From NCBI GenBank assembly GCA_977017575.1, contig CDRNVI010000024.1, forward strand, positions 1 through 64,000: a DNA stretch of 64,000 nt, in the 5' to 3' direction. Under the pieces are notes generated by a model. That model saw only the letters and a program-made list of their open reading frames with translations. It made no database searches and was not told where the DNA came from. The DNA is from Paramoeba atlantica (lineage: Eukaryota > Discosea). Below are positions 27,157 to 38,061 of the stretch, one piece after another (position 1 is the stretch's first letter; the number at the start of each line of letters is the position of its first letter). Both the position numbers and the translations under genes were made by a program.

Positions 27157-28348
27157 ACTTACTGTAAACTCAAATTTACACTACTCCCCCCTACACAAGT
27201 AATTATAAGTATAAATTATAATTTTTTTGAATTTATATTTATAATTATAATCACTTATGGATGTGAATCTAGTGAACCTGGAGAGGGGTAGAAATTGGAA
27301 TTTCATGTGATGTGATGGTATACATGTATGGTCATGGTCAGCCGCCCATTTGGCCTCGAAAGGCTGTGGGCCCTCAACCATCCAGATGAGGTGGCTGACA
27401 GCTCAGGTATATTCCGAGCCGTCACCGCTCCTTTCGGAGCAGTTTGCATAGCCAATCGCAGATCGCCGCGATTGACCTTCATTCAGGATGGGAGCAAGAG
27501 ACGCAGTTTCTTGACGTCTTGTGCTGACGCCGGGTAGCTCCATACTCGGAAAATGCGGTGGGGAGAGCTACGGGTGGCGCGTCGGGTGGCGAGGCGGAAG
27601 CGCGGCGGGTGGGGCGGGGGGAGCGCAGTGGTGAGCGTGGCGGGGAGAGCGGCGGGTCGCGCGGTGGCAAGCGTGGCGGGGAGCGTGGCTGGGAGAAGGG
27701 GCACATGGGGGGTGTCAACAAGGTACAGAATAAAATACCAGCCAACAGGGTGATGGTATATACAGTGTATAGCACTAAAATTGTTACGCTAAATATTTCA
27801 CTCATTTCGAATATGGAGTGAAACCAGAGAACCTTTTTCTCAACCCACCTTTTTGATGGTCTACCGCCAACCGAGATAAGTCGGCTATTGAAGAAGACCC
27901 GCTTGATGACCTTTTTCGAGATATCTTTGAGAAGGATTAAGTGAAGTAGTGACAGGACACTAAAAATAAATAGAAATGACAAAAAAGAGAAAATAAAAAA
28001 AAACGCGACAAAAAAAAATATCGATCGAATCGATCGAAGTTGTATTTATAATTACTTATGAAAGGCATAGGAATTATAAGTCACAAGGGAGTAAAAGTGC
28101 TAGTTCAAGGTGTATTTATAATTACTTATGGAGGGGGGAGTAATTTGGTGTAGAACAAGAGAATTACACTATCATGGACCATTGATGGTATGAAAGAAAT
28201 CTATGAATTATCTTTCTTCGCTTCAAAATGACTTTACATTAAAATTACTTTGGTAAAAACAGTGCGTACCACGAATGAGATATCAATCGGCCGAAATGTA
28301 ATGTAAGCGTACAACTGACAAATAATGTGCGGTGCACGACGTTTGTTT
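27157..28348. other. Repeat-rich intergenic region
   Basis: Contains AT-rich direct repeats (ATTATAATTACTTATGGA-like at 27240-27255, 28045-28065 and 28110-28130) and the CCGCC-rich retroposon copy 2 at 27480-27730. No supported gene. Confidence 0.4.
27480..27730 (-). repeat. CCGCC-rich retroposon family, copy 2, with SL-like 5' end
   Basis: On the minus strand it begins TTCTGTACCTTGTTG (27716-27730), the SL-like motif, then ACACCCCCCATGTGCCCC. A CCGCC/CGCTCC low-complexity body follows, and the 3' block GGAGCTACCCGGCGTCAGC then AAGACGTCAAGAAACTG closes it. The block matches the copy at 11400-12025. A junction of SL exon with transcript body is the hallmark of a retro-copied trans-spliced RNA. 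Confidence 0.5.
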
Positions 28349-29527
28349 TTAGAGCTCCGTGTGTAGTAATGGGAAATTGTTATCATCCCTCAAAACTGTA
28401 CCAGGAGCAGTTTTATTAAGCAAGTTCTTTGGAATCCATGTACTCCTTAAACCGGTGAAAGTAGAACCTTCTGGAATTAAACTATATGATACGGCTGACC
28501 AACGATGAGAAGTAACGTTAGCTCCTATGCCCATGAGAGTAGAGTGATCCACCAGTAAAATATCACCGGATTTGGGAAATATCGGTTGAATGTTTGTTTG
28601 AGAAATATCGTTGTCGTGCGGTATTATTTTTTGTTCCCCAAGCTTGTAATGTCGGTACCACAGACCGAAATCAAAGCTGACAGGCTGAGTGCGTTGCCTA
28701 TGGATATCTTCCATTGTGGGAAACTCATTTCGCATCACTTCCTGACTTCCTCGGATCAAACACGGGGCGCCATTCGTCATTGTAACGTCTTGAAGAAACA
28801 GCCACATAGTACATCCCCTTGACTCCACCTCCCCTCGTGTATTGCTAAGACCAAGATAAGGTAAAACGCAATGCAAAGGTAGTGCATTGCTAAAGGGTTC
28901 TTTTACGAATAAGTCTTCACACCAGAGACGTAGACCGACACAGCCGGTGAGTTGTGCCGCAGTGACGAAAGGAAGTACGGATGGGTTCGCAAGAAGAACA
29001 TGCCTTCGAATGGTGTCGCAAGATTGAAATAGGTTATAATGGTGAGTTCCCATGCTACGAATATACGCATGGAACTCGTCATAGTAATATCTTTTTCTCA
29101 TCTCTTCATAAAACTTTGGATTATTCATCCAATTCTTATCCTGCATAGTAGATTTCGCTTGCTCTTCGGTCATCATACGAGGACCAAATTTCTTTTGAAA
29201 GCGCTTTATCAAACGATCACGATGCTTTTCAGAGCGGCACTTAACATAATAAGTACGATTTCCTCGTGAGGGCACAGACGAAGTTGAGCCTCTGCTGAGT
29301 CCATCGTCGGTGCTGTTCATCGCACCAGGGGGCGCGACCTGAATAGTGCATAATGTCCCCTCCATTTTCTGTAGGGCACCAGGATACATTGATTGCCCTC
29401 GCTCTTTTGCCGCAGAATTGTATAGCGTATTGATACCACTTAAGTGCTCGCACGGGACAGCTTGTTTTAGGTGAAGAAACCCTTCACGTCGGTACTGGCG
29501 CACCATGGATGCTAATGCCAAAGACAT
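28349..29527 (-). CDS. Phytanoyl-CoA dioxygenase-fold protein, probable pseudoenzyme
   Basis: A 392-residue protein. The C-terminal half follows the PhyH double-stranded beta-helix: LWCEDLFVKEPFSNALPLHCVLPYLGLS, TMWLFLQDVTMTNGAPCLIRGSQEV and GDILLVDHSTLMGIGANVTSHRWSAVSYS. Active family members use Fe(II) held by HxD and a distal His, with 2-oxoglutarate held by an Arg. Here HxD reads His219-Cys-Val221, and the distal His position reads Met332 (LMGIGAN); Arg342 remains. Two of three iron ligands are therefore missing. The N-terminal 190 residues include a basic insertion (KHRDRLIKRFQKKFGP). The ATG is at 29525-29527. It probably binds rather than oxidises. Confidence 0.65.
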   Translation of the reverse strand: MSLALASMVRQYRREGFLHLKQAVPCEHLSGINTLYNSAAKERGQSMYPGALQKMEGTLCTIQVAPPGAMNSTDDGLSRGSTSSVPSRGNRTYYVKCRSEKHRDRLIKRFQKKFGPRMMTEEQAKSTMQDKNWMNNPKFYEEMRKRYYYDEFHAYIRSMGTHHYNLFQSCDTIRRHVLLANPSVLPFVTAAQLTGCVGLRLWCEDLFVKEPFSNALPLHCVLPYLGLSNTRGEVESRGCTMWLFLQDVTMTNGAPCLIRGSQEVMRNEFPTMEDIHRQRTQPVSFDFGLWYRHYKLGEQKIIPHDNDISQTNIQPIFPKSGDILLVDHSTLMGIGANVTSHRWSAVSYSLIPEGSTFTGLRSTWIPKNLLNKTAPGTVLRDDNNFPLLHTEL

Positions 29528-29727
29528 TTCAAATTGATAAATTTAAGCACAAAAAATAAATTAGGCAAAAAATGTTCAAAATACAATTGAATGCAGTAAT
29601 GTTCAATCTTTGAAGAAATACGATGTATTGTCATGCCAAATTCATCCATTCCACGTAAAAAACTATGCGAAGTTGTACGTTAAGCTTGAGTAGATTCTTT
29701 TACAATTACAATTAGAAGTGTGGCAGA

Positions 29728-30102
29728 CTATCGTGAAGGACCCCTACCCTTTTGCATTTCTTCAGCCTGACGCATCTTTATCATTGCATCCCTAGCCATT
29801 TTTTCGTACCCTTTACTAAATTGACTGTACGCACTCTCGGCGAACGTGGCGTACAATGTGGCATATTCTTCAATACATGTCATTTCGTCTACCGTTAATG
29901 TTGTGGATTGAGTATCTGAGATTGATGAGGCCTGTCCACGATAAGGCAGCATCTCAGTGTCCCTTACACTTGATGGAAGAACACATTTCAGGAACGCTTG
30001 GGCAGTTACACCGTGTAAGTCGTTTTCGCTATGCAAATAATTATAAGAGGCAAGTAATTCACGAGTCGTTTTATAAGGATTATTCGAGCTCCCGAAAAAC
30101 AT
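29728..30102 (-). CDS. Conserved-looking small protein, possibly small-Tim-like
   Basis: A 124-residue protein, acidic to neutral, largely helical at the C-terminus (EMTCIEEYATLYATFAESAYSQFSKGYEKMARDAMIKMRQAEEM). The layout AFLKCV...LTVDEMTCIEEYATLYATF recalls mitochondrial small Tim chaperones (FxxCV...LTxxExxCIxxCxxxY), but only one Cys of each CX3C pair would be present. I do not assign it firmly. It lies between eIF5A and the PhyH-like gene with normal spacing, which supports a real gene. Confidence 0.45.
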   Translation of the reverse strand: MFFGSSNNPYKTTRELLASYNYLHSENDLHGVTAQAFLKCVLPSSVRDTEMLPYRGQASSISDTQSTTLTVDEMTCIEEYATLYATFAESAYSQFSKGYEKMARDAMIKMRQAEEMQKGRGPSR

Positions 30103-30579
30103 GAGTAGTTGTTGATGAATCGCTTAGTAATAAAGTGGATTTATAAACTAAAATTGTATCCACACGAATGCAACCAAAATAGTATTACGGGAGAGGATTA
30201 GATTACTAAACTTTAATGTGAAAAGATAAATTGCGACTACCAGCAGTCGTATTTAGATCCTATAGCTTAATGAATACTAATACAACATTTTTGTTTAAGA
30301 GAAATTAGTTCTTAGCAATTAGCATTTTTCTAATGACCATAAGGAAAACTCAGTAAATTATGGAATCGAATTAGACAAGATAGGAATAAACCCTCAAAAT
30401 ATGTTTCTAAGAAACGCTTTACAGAGTCTATACCTTTCAAATAGAATAATATAACTTGCACAAGATGAATTATTTTTTTGCATCCTAATACAAGCGGCTA
30501 GAGAAATGAAAAACACCGTGCTTCTCTAGCCCACCTAGCACAAAATAAATAATATTAATGCCGATACATTGCGACCCAT
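30103..30579. other. Intergenic region
   Basis: AT-rich, 477 bases, no gene. It carries the 3' end of the eIF5A transcript and, near 30110-30130, the 5' region of the small protein gene. Confidence 0.35.
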
Positions 30580-31053
30580 TTACTTGCGTCCAGAGTCATC
30601 CTTGAAGCTAACCACGGCTTCTCGATTCATTGCAGTAATCACCACTACACTCACATCATCCCCGCCTTCATGAGCCTTACGAATCTTGTCCGCGAGATCT
30701 GCATCTTTGGGAAGATCCAAATCTTCCTTCATTGAGCCGTCGTCCAGCATTAGCGTAAGTTGGTCTGCTTGGATATCCATAATCTTGTACTCCGTGCGCT
30801 TCATCACAACACCCTGCATGTTGTGAGATGAGGGACATACTTCTTCGTGCTTCTTGCCCTCAAAGATATCAAGTCCGATCACATGAGCTTTTGCGTGACC
30901 ATGCTTCCCAGTCTTGCTTGTGGACATATCAACCACTTTGCATGGGAAGCCATCCAAAAGTACAACGTCACCCTTTTTAACATTTCCAGCCTGAACGGGA
31001 AAGGTCAGAGACGCTCCCGCATCGGTGGACTCAAAGGTTTCGTCGTCCGACAT
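30580..31053 (-). CDS. EIF5A: Translation factor eIF5A
   Basis: A 157-residue protein, full length. eIF5A relieves ribosome stalling at polyproline and promotes termination. It needs hypusine, made from one lysine by deoxyhypusine synthase and hydroxylase. The hypusine loop STSKTGKHGHAK is intact, with Lys50 as the modified residue. The SH3-like N domain (KKGDVVLLDGFPCKVVDMSTSKTG) and the OB-fold C domain (EYKIMDIQADQLTLMLDDGSMKEDLDLP) are both present. The gene is followed on the same strand by the small Tim-like gene and preceded by eIF2alpha. Confidence 0.96.
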   Translation of the reverse strand: MSDDETFESTDAGASLTFPVQAGNVKKGDVVLLDGFPCKVVDMSTSKTGKHGHAKAHVIGLDIFEGKKHEEVCPSSHNMQGVVMKRTEYKIMDIQADQLTLMLDDGSMKEDLDLPKDADLADKIRKAHEGGDDVSVVVITAMNREAVVSFKDDSGRK

Positions 31054-31347
31054 TGTCTACTATGCAAACAAAGATAGCCTTATGAAAACTATGTATTCTT
31101 GACTAAAACTCGTTGGTATCATGTTTAGTTCGTATTTGGGCGTTATATATCAATTCAAACTTTTGCATGTAGAAGAAATAAAAAAGATATCATGCCTGTC
31201 TAAGGGATTTCGAATCTGAAAGGGGAATATTTCTTCAAAAGAAATTCTATACATATGTATGATCATTCAGCCCATTCAAAGTCAGGAATCAGCTCAACAC
31301 AAAGAATTTAGTTCAGAATTCCTAAGGAACATAGGAATACGTTCACA

Positions 31348-32268
31348 CTACTCGCTTTCTTCGTCTGATTCGTCCTGATCACGTTGGTTTGTAGTCGGAG
31401 AGGCGATGTCGTCTTCCTCCATAACTTGCGGCGGTGATCGCACGACACATTCGCCACCCTTCTCTTCCATACCCTCAGTGATCAGATCGACAGCCTTCTG
31501 TACTAATGCAATGCCTTCCGCTTTATCCATCATCTGAGTCCGGACAGTATAGTGCGGTGCTGCAACAACATGAACCTTTATTGTGCTATCTTGGTCGATC
31601 TCCAACATTTCAGCCTTCGCAAATACTTCTTTGATACCTCGAATCCCTTCGGGAGTGTATAATGTTACCTCAACTTCGGCACGGATACGAAAGGCGGAGG
31701 CTTTCATACGGTGCTTGACCTCCTCCATTAGACTTCGAAATATAGGCTCTGACTCAACAGTGAGTCCAATGACCGAAATTACTTTTTCAGGACTGCTTAG
31801 TGCAACTTTAAACCCATCATATGCATGACCATAGCGACTGTACAAGGGCCATCCCACAACTTTATAAAGTTCTTCGGTGGAGTACTTCGGATTTCGCTGT
31901 ACAGTAGACTGCAAAATGCCATGGACCATTTTGGCGCGAGTGTAGCGTTCCTCACATTGCCTCATGTCAGACTCACTGACCCTTTTCTTTGATAGATCTA
32001 CATAACCGCGAGCCTTGTCGACACGAATTACGGTCATAACTTCCACTGATCCAACCTTGATGTGTTTCGAAATAGAACGGATTCGACGACGTGAGAGTTC
32101 GGTAAAAGGAACCATTCCCTCTAGGTGATCGTACTCTATGAGCCACACGTACGCTGCAGAGTCCCCGACCGACTTGACCTTTACCATGACGAGGTCATCT
32201 AAATCTGGCACCGCCTTTTCGTAAAAGCGAAAGGAGGAGAAATTAGTCTTTCGCACCGGTTCAGTCAT
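31348..32268 (-). CDS. EIF2S1: Translation initiation factor eIF2 subunit alpha
   Basis: A 306-residue protein. eIF2 delivers initiator Met-tRNA to the 40S ribosome, and phosphorylation of alpha at the Ser51 site blocks GDP exchange. The S1/OB domain reads VMVKVKSVGDSAAYVWLIEYDHLEGMVPFTELSRRRIRSI, then VIRVDKARGYVDLSKKRV. The phospho-site is Ser59 in ELSRRRIRSI. The helical and C-terminal alpha-beta domains follow (GHAYDGFKVALSSPEKV, VEVTLYTPEGIRGIKEVF, APHYTVRTQMMDKAEGI), and the tail is acidic (DQDESDEESE). Family knowledge: trypanosomatid eIF2alpha has a long N-terminal extension and Thr at this site. Here there is neither. Confidence 0.95.
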   Translation of the reverse strand: MTEPVRKTNFSSFRFYEKAVPDLDDLVMVKVKSVGDSAAYVWLIEYDHLEGMVPFTELSRRRIRSISKHIKVGSVEVMTVIRVDKARGYVDLSKKRVSESDMRQCEERYTRAKMVHGILQSTVQRNPKYSTEELYKVVGWPLYSRYGHAYDGFKVALSSPEKVISVIGLTVESEPIFRSLMEEVKHRMKASAFRIRAEVEVTLYTPEGIRGIKEVFAKAEMLEIDQDSTIKVHVVAAPHYTVRTQMMDKAEGIALVQKAVDLITEGMEEKGGECVVRSPPQVMEEDDIASPTTNQRDQDESDEESE

Positions 32269-32516
32269 AAAGATTAAGGAAATAAAGGGTGTGGTAGAAA
32301 ACGAATCTCACTGTAGACATAAAAAAGGCATCAAAAAATTGGGTACGTGGCACATGATTCGTTGAAATATCAATGCAACCCACAAATCCTAATCACATCG
32401 CACATAAAAAAATCAAGAAGCTGAAGCCGCGCGAAAGTGGTGCCCCCCATTTCTTTTAGAATTCAATGTGCCCCCGAAAATACGTTTTTCTGAATGTACA
32501 ACACGAGTTGTACGGT

Positions 32517-33815
32517 TCATTTGTTCCTTATTCGAAAGTATTCCCACATACCCCCGGGAGGGTATGTACCTCTTTGATCGTGTAAGATTTGTACTGCTCC
32601 ACTGTCGTCACTGATAGCCATTACTCCCTGCATCATTCCAGGGCGGCACCAAATTCGTCGCAGGGGTGATCTTCCAAGCTCCAGCAGACACTGTTTGCTT
32701 GTGGGGGAACAAACTACAAGGTGGGATGTAAGAGACCCGCTCTCCCAAGCAGAGGTAAGCACAAGTGGCTCGGCACACACCGAGCTCGCCGCTCTTCCAC
32801 ACAACATGATGTCACACGGGCCCTCGGTTAGGGTTTCGAGACCCTCAAAACGCGAGAGGTGAGCATTTTCCTTGATCTTGCGAAGATCGTATATCACCAC
32901 AGCCCCACAGTATGTTCGCACGGCCATGTAATGCTCCAGTAATGATAATCCACAAATACCCTCTTGGGAAACTTCTGTGCGGGAAGTGTGTTTCCTAGAG
33001 TGCAACCTCTCACTATCCCATAGCTGAACTGCTCCATCCTGTCCCCCGGTCGCGAAATGCGTCGCTCCTCCGTAGAGTTGGGAACTCACGGCGGTAATAG
33101 GCACGCGCGCGGCAAGAGGGTTGCTCTCTCCATGTTTGATCACGGCTCTAGAAACAATGAAAGAACTGGCATCGGAAATATCATAGAGCCGTAAAGTTCC
33201 GTCCATCGAGGACGAGTAAAACCGTTTCGTGGATTCGAAGGCATTTTTCACCCACCCCACCTGTGAAATCGAAGATGTATGTCCGGGGTTTCGATACGCA
33301 TCGCGTACAGTAGCCACACCCAGGGAGGTGACGGCGCAGAGTGACAAAGGCTCTGTAGAGGTTTCATTCAGTTGGTAGAGTCGACAATTAATACCCTCTG
33401 TTCCCGCTAACAATATATTCCTTCCGTCGCCAATGTCATTCGCGAAACTCGAACGCCATGCTACATCTGTGATTCCTACGACCGGCCCTCCGTCGTATCC
33501 AGGAAGACCCTCTAACACTTGAGAAGGATTGCCCACCCCATTTGGCCGAGATATCGAATGGAGATGAACTTTTCCGTCCATCGCTCCAGACACCATCCAT
33601 GAATTATCTTTACCACACTTTGCGCTAATGTCTATTCCTCTGCATGAAGTCTCGTGATTTTGCACCTTCAAACAATGCGTAATTGGAACCCCTATGTGAG
33701 GCAAAAACGAATCAGCGGAAATCGACCCCTCCGTAGAAAATGGGACCAGTGACCGATTTACTCGCATTGCGGCAGTTGTCACTGACCGCAGTCCCGCGGA
33801 ATCCACGCACGACAT
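32517..33815 (-). CDS. WD40-repeat protein, WDR70-like
   Basis: A 432-residue beta-propeller with about six or seven repeats. Recognisable blades include DNSWMVSGAMDGKVHLHSI, RFYSSSMDGTLRLYDIS, HFATGGQDGAVQLWD and YMAVRTYCGAVVIYDLRKIKENAHLSRFEGL. The last, with its DLRKxxxxxxxFEGL end, is like the WDR70/gastrulation-defective family (SLKLWDIRQF...). WDR70 proteins are nuclear and linked to histone ubiquitination in yeast and animals. The match to that family is moderate; a different WD40 protein remains possible. Confidence 0.65.
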   Translation of the reverse strand: MSCVDSAGLRSVTTAAMRVNRSLVPFSTEGSISADSFLPHIGVPITHCLKVQNHETSCRGIDISAKCGKDNSWMVSGAMDGKVHLHSISRPNGVGNPSQVLEGLPGYDGGPVVGITDVAWRSSFANDIGDGRNILLAGTEGINCRLYQLNETSTEPLSLCAVTSLGVATVRDAYRNPGHTSSISQVGWVKNAFESTKRFYSSSMDGTLRLYDISDASSFIVSRAVIKHGESNPLAARVPITAVSSQLYGGATHFATGGQDGAVQLWDSERLHSRKHTSRTEVSQEGICGLSLLEHYMAVRTYCGAVVIYDLRKIKENAHLSRFEGLETLTEGPCDIMLCGRAASSVCAEPLVLTSAWESGSLTSHLVVCSPTSKQCLLELGRSPLRRIWCRPGMMQGVMAISDDSGAVQILHDQRGTYPPGGMWEYFRIRNK

Positions 33816-34564
33816 GCACCGTGACTCAGTTTAATAAAGTGACATGAAAAGGAAAGAAATTTATGGGAGTGTCATAGTTCACAGAGATGCGTATTAGGCA
33901 AAGTAGCAACACATTGCCTCTCAAATTGAATTCAAATCTTAACCTTATTCCGTAATACCATGCTGTACAATAACTGTGAACCACGGAACAGAAGCCTACT
34001 CAATGTACCGAAAAATGCATGCTCGGCGAAAAATTATAATTTTTTTTCCTTTAACTCATAAGGGCCTTTACAGTGCGCCCTCCATAATGATTCCAAGAAT
34101 TCGATTCTACGTGTGAGCAGTTTCAGCGCTGGTGGGGTGTCTCCTCATGTATTTAAGATTGAAGGCTGAAACCCCTGATTCATCATTTACACGAAGATAG
34201 TAAGAAAAAAATGAATAAAGTGAGAAAAGGAAACAAATGTGAGAAATTTTACTAAGAGAAATGTGACTGTACTACCAAAAAAAGTAATATGCACAAGCAT
34301 CAGGTTCTTTGCATGTTTTCGTGAATCTTAAGATCTATCATATTTTTATCTTATTTTTCAATCTAAAAGGAAGTAAAAATAAACAAACAAATCAATGAAG
34401 CACAGATCCACGCCGTTGTGAAAACAACGTTAAGAAAGAATGCACTCTAAAAGAATTCTTACTTCGTGAATCGCATATCTAGAACAAAAAAACCAATATT
34501 CTACAAACATTCTAAACTAGAGAAACCCCTAAGCTGCTTCAATCACCCAAAACTGCAATATTAG
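33816..34564. other. Long intergenic region
   Basis: 749 bases, AT-rich, with A and T runs. No gene, tRNA or shared repeat was recognised. It includes the long 3' side of cyclin gene 1, possibly a regulated 3' untranslated region. Confidence 0.35.
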
Positions 34565-35605
34565 CTAAAGTGAATCGCTTAGCTCCGGGAGCGGCTGATC
34601 GGAAACCTCACCGCATTTTGATGAGGCATATTTCCGTTTCACCGCGGTGTACTTGCTGCTCAGCAACACGTGGGCGTACTCCAATAACTGCTGGGCGACA
34701 CTAAAGACATCGGGTAGAGTGTATCCCGAGTAGTGTTGCATCAGAGGAGTCCATGGCTCCGTGTGGCCCCGCGTACGACATGCGAGATACACACAGGCGG
34801 CAGCCACTAGACTCGGCAGATATCCGTACATCGCGTAGCTCAGTAGGGATATCTCCGAGTAGTAAAAGGTGGCATGTGTCAATGAAGTGTCGGCGTCCAT
34901 CACGTCTAACAGACGGCTTGTGAAGTGCATTACATTCGGAGTTGTCAGTCGGAAGTGAAGCGCTCCACAAATAAGTCGTTCCATAGTGAGAATATCTTCT
35001 CGGGAGTACGTGTTGGCGCTAATGTACACACAGTCTTTAATTTCAGGTGGCCATATTTCCTCATATTTAGCCGCGAGCAGTATCGCGGTAACACCCACGA
35101 GCTGAAGTGTAGATCGAGTGGTGCGTGCGACGGAGAGGTATCGGTCAACAATATCGACGGCAAGGAAGAGTGTCTCGGGCCGACACTTGAACTTCAGGTG
35201 TACCTCGACAAGCCAGTCAACAAGAATGGTTCGCATTTTTTCGCTCAATTCAGGTTGATGACTCAAGTAGGGGTCGCGCGAAAGTTGTTCCTCGGCGTGT
35301 CTCAGACTTGACATGATATCTTTCATATACTCTGCGGCGTACTGGGGATCAGCGTGTCGTCGCTTGTCGGCCTGTGGGGAGGCAGAGAGGTACGGCTGTG
35401 ACTGTTCTACGGATTGGGTTAGAATCTTTTCTTTTTGAAGAAAAAGGGAAGGACAAGACTTGATTGCTTGACTGAGAACTGGAATCACATTGATATCTGC
35501 TTTAGCTAAAGGCATCGTACGTTGGGATAATCCTTTGGATGGCTGAGAATTTTGGGAGAGTGCAACTTCTTGCTGGGAAAGAGAAAGCGCTGCTTCGCGG
35601 GGCAT
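34565..35605 (-). CDS. B-type mitotic cyclin, copy 1
   Basis: A 346-residue protein. Cyclin B activates CDKs for mitotic entry. The cyclin box reads PQYAAEYMKDIMSSLRHAEEQLSRDPYLSHQPELSEKMRTILVDWLVEVHLKFK, containing the MRxILVDWLVEVH signature, then LVGVTAILLAAKYEEIWPPEI. The second fold is FYYSEISLLSYAMYGYLPSLVAAACVYLACR. The N-terminal 90 residues are Ser/Gln-rich with no clear destruction box (RxxL). Positions 34629-35394 are almost identical to the paralogue at 38123-38888, but both ends of the protein differ. The ATG is at 35603-35605. The dihydrolipoamide dehydrogenase gene lies between the two copies. Confidence 0.92.
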   Translation of the reverse strand: MPREAALSLSQQEVALSQNSQPSKGLSQRTMPLAKADINVIPVLSQAIKSCPSLFLQKEKILTQSVEQSQPYLSASPQADKRRHADPQYAAEYMKDIMSSLRHAEEQLSRDPYLSHQPELSEKMRTILVDWLVEVHLKFKCRPETLFLAVDIVDRYLSVARTTRSTLQLVGVTAILLAAKYEEIWPPEIKDCVYISANTYSREDILTMERLICGALHFRLTTPNVMHFTSRLLDVMDADTSLTHATFYYSEISLLSYAMYGYLPSLVAAACVYLACRTRGHTEPWTPLMQHYSGYTLPDVFSVAQQLLEYAHVLLSSKYTAVKRKYASSKCGEVSDQPLPELSDSL

Positions 35606-36142
35606 AAGCAGATATAGAAAATAATAAAATAAGCCTGTTTGTGTGATAGTAGTATAAGGTTTCGAAACAGTCGGTAAATTTTACCGACTTCATAGCTTTT
35701 ACTAAAAGCTATATAAAAAAATCTATATGCTAAAAACTCGTGCTATATTTGTAGTGGCATCTGAAGAAAGAAACTCTGAACGATGTCAAGCCCAGCACAT
35801 GTATACAGGGGTACCAGTATGCGTAACGCGGAACTAATACAGATGAAAAAGCAAAACTCTGACAATTGTGGAATTATAACGTTTTGTACTGGTATTATTC
35901 GTCTTTTACCAGTACTACAGTCCAATACTACAGTCCACAGTGTACTATCTCTCATTAATACCAATGAAGGTCAGAAAAAAGAAGAAACCTCAACTTTCCA
36001 TTCATGCAGGCGGGAAAGTCAATGCGATGAACCAAAGTCAATAAAGATCATTACTTGGTGGTATCATTACTTAATATCTTTTCTTAGTGGTGCACGGACG
36101 ACTTCTCCAATATAGTGTGGAACAAAGCGAAAATGAAGATTT
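35606..36142. other. Intergenic region
   Basis: 537 bases. A 110-codon plus-strand frame (35783-36115) crosses it but has no homology and opposes the local direction. A GTACTACAGTCCA direct duplication is at 35910-35940. Otherwise unassigned. Confidence 0.35.

Positions 36143-38061
<1,919 letters not shown>

Noticed and set aside
34925-35311. 128-codon plus-strand frame, repeated at 38419-38805
   Set aside because: It is the antisense shadow of the cyclin box and is conserved only because the two cyclin cores are identical.
35783-36115. 110-codon plus-strand frame between cyclin 1 and DLD
   Set aside because: No domain, opposite to the local transcription direction, and in AT-rich intergenic sequence.
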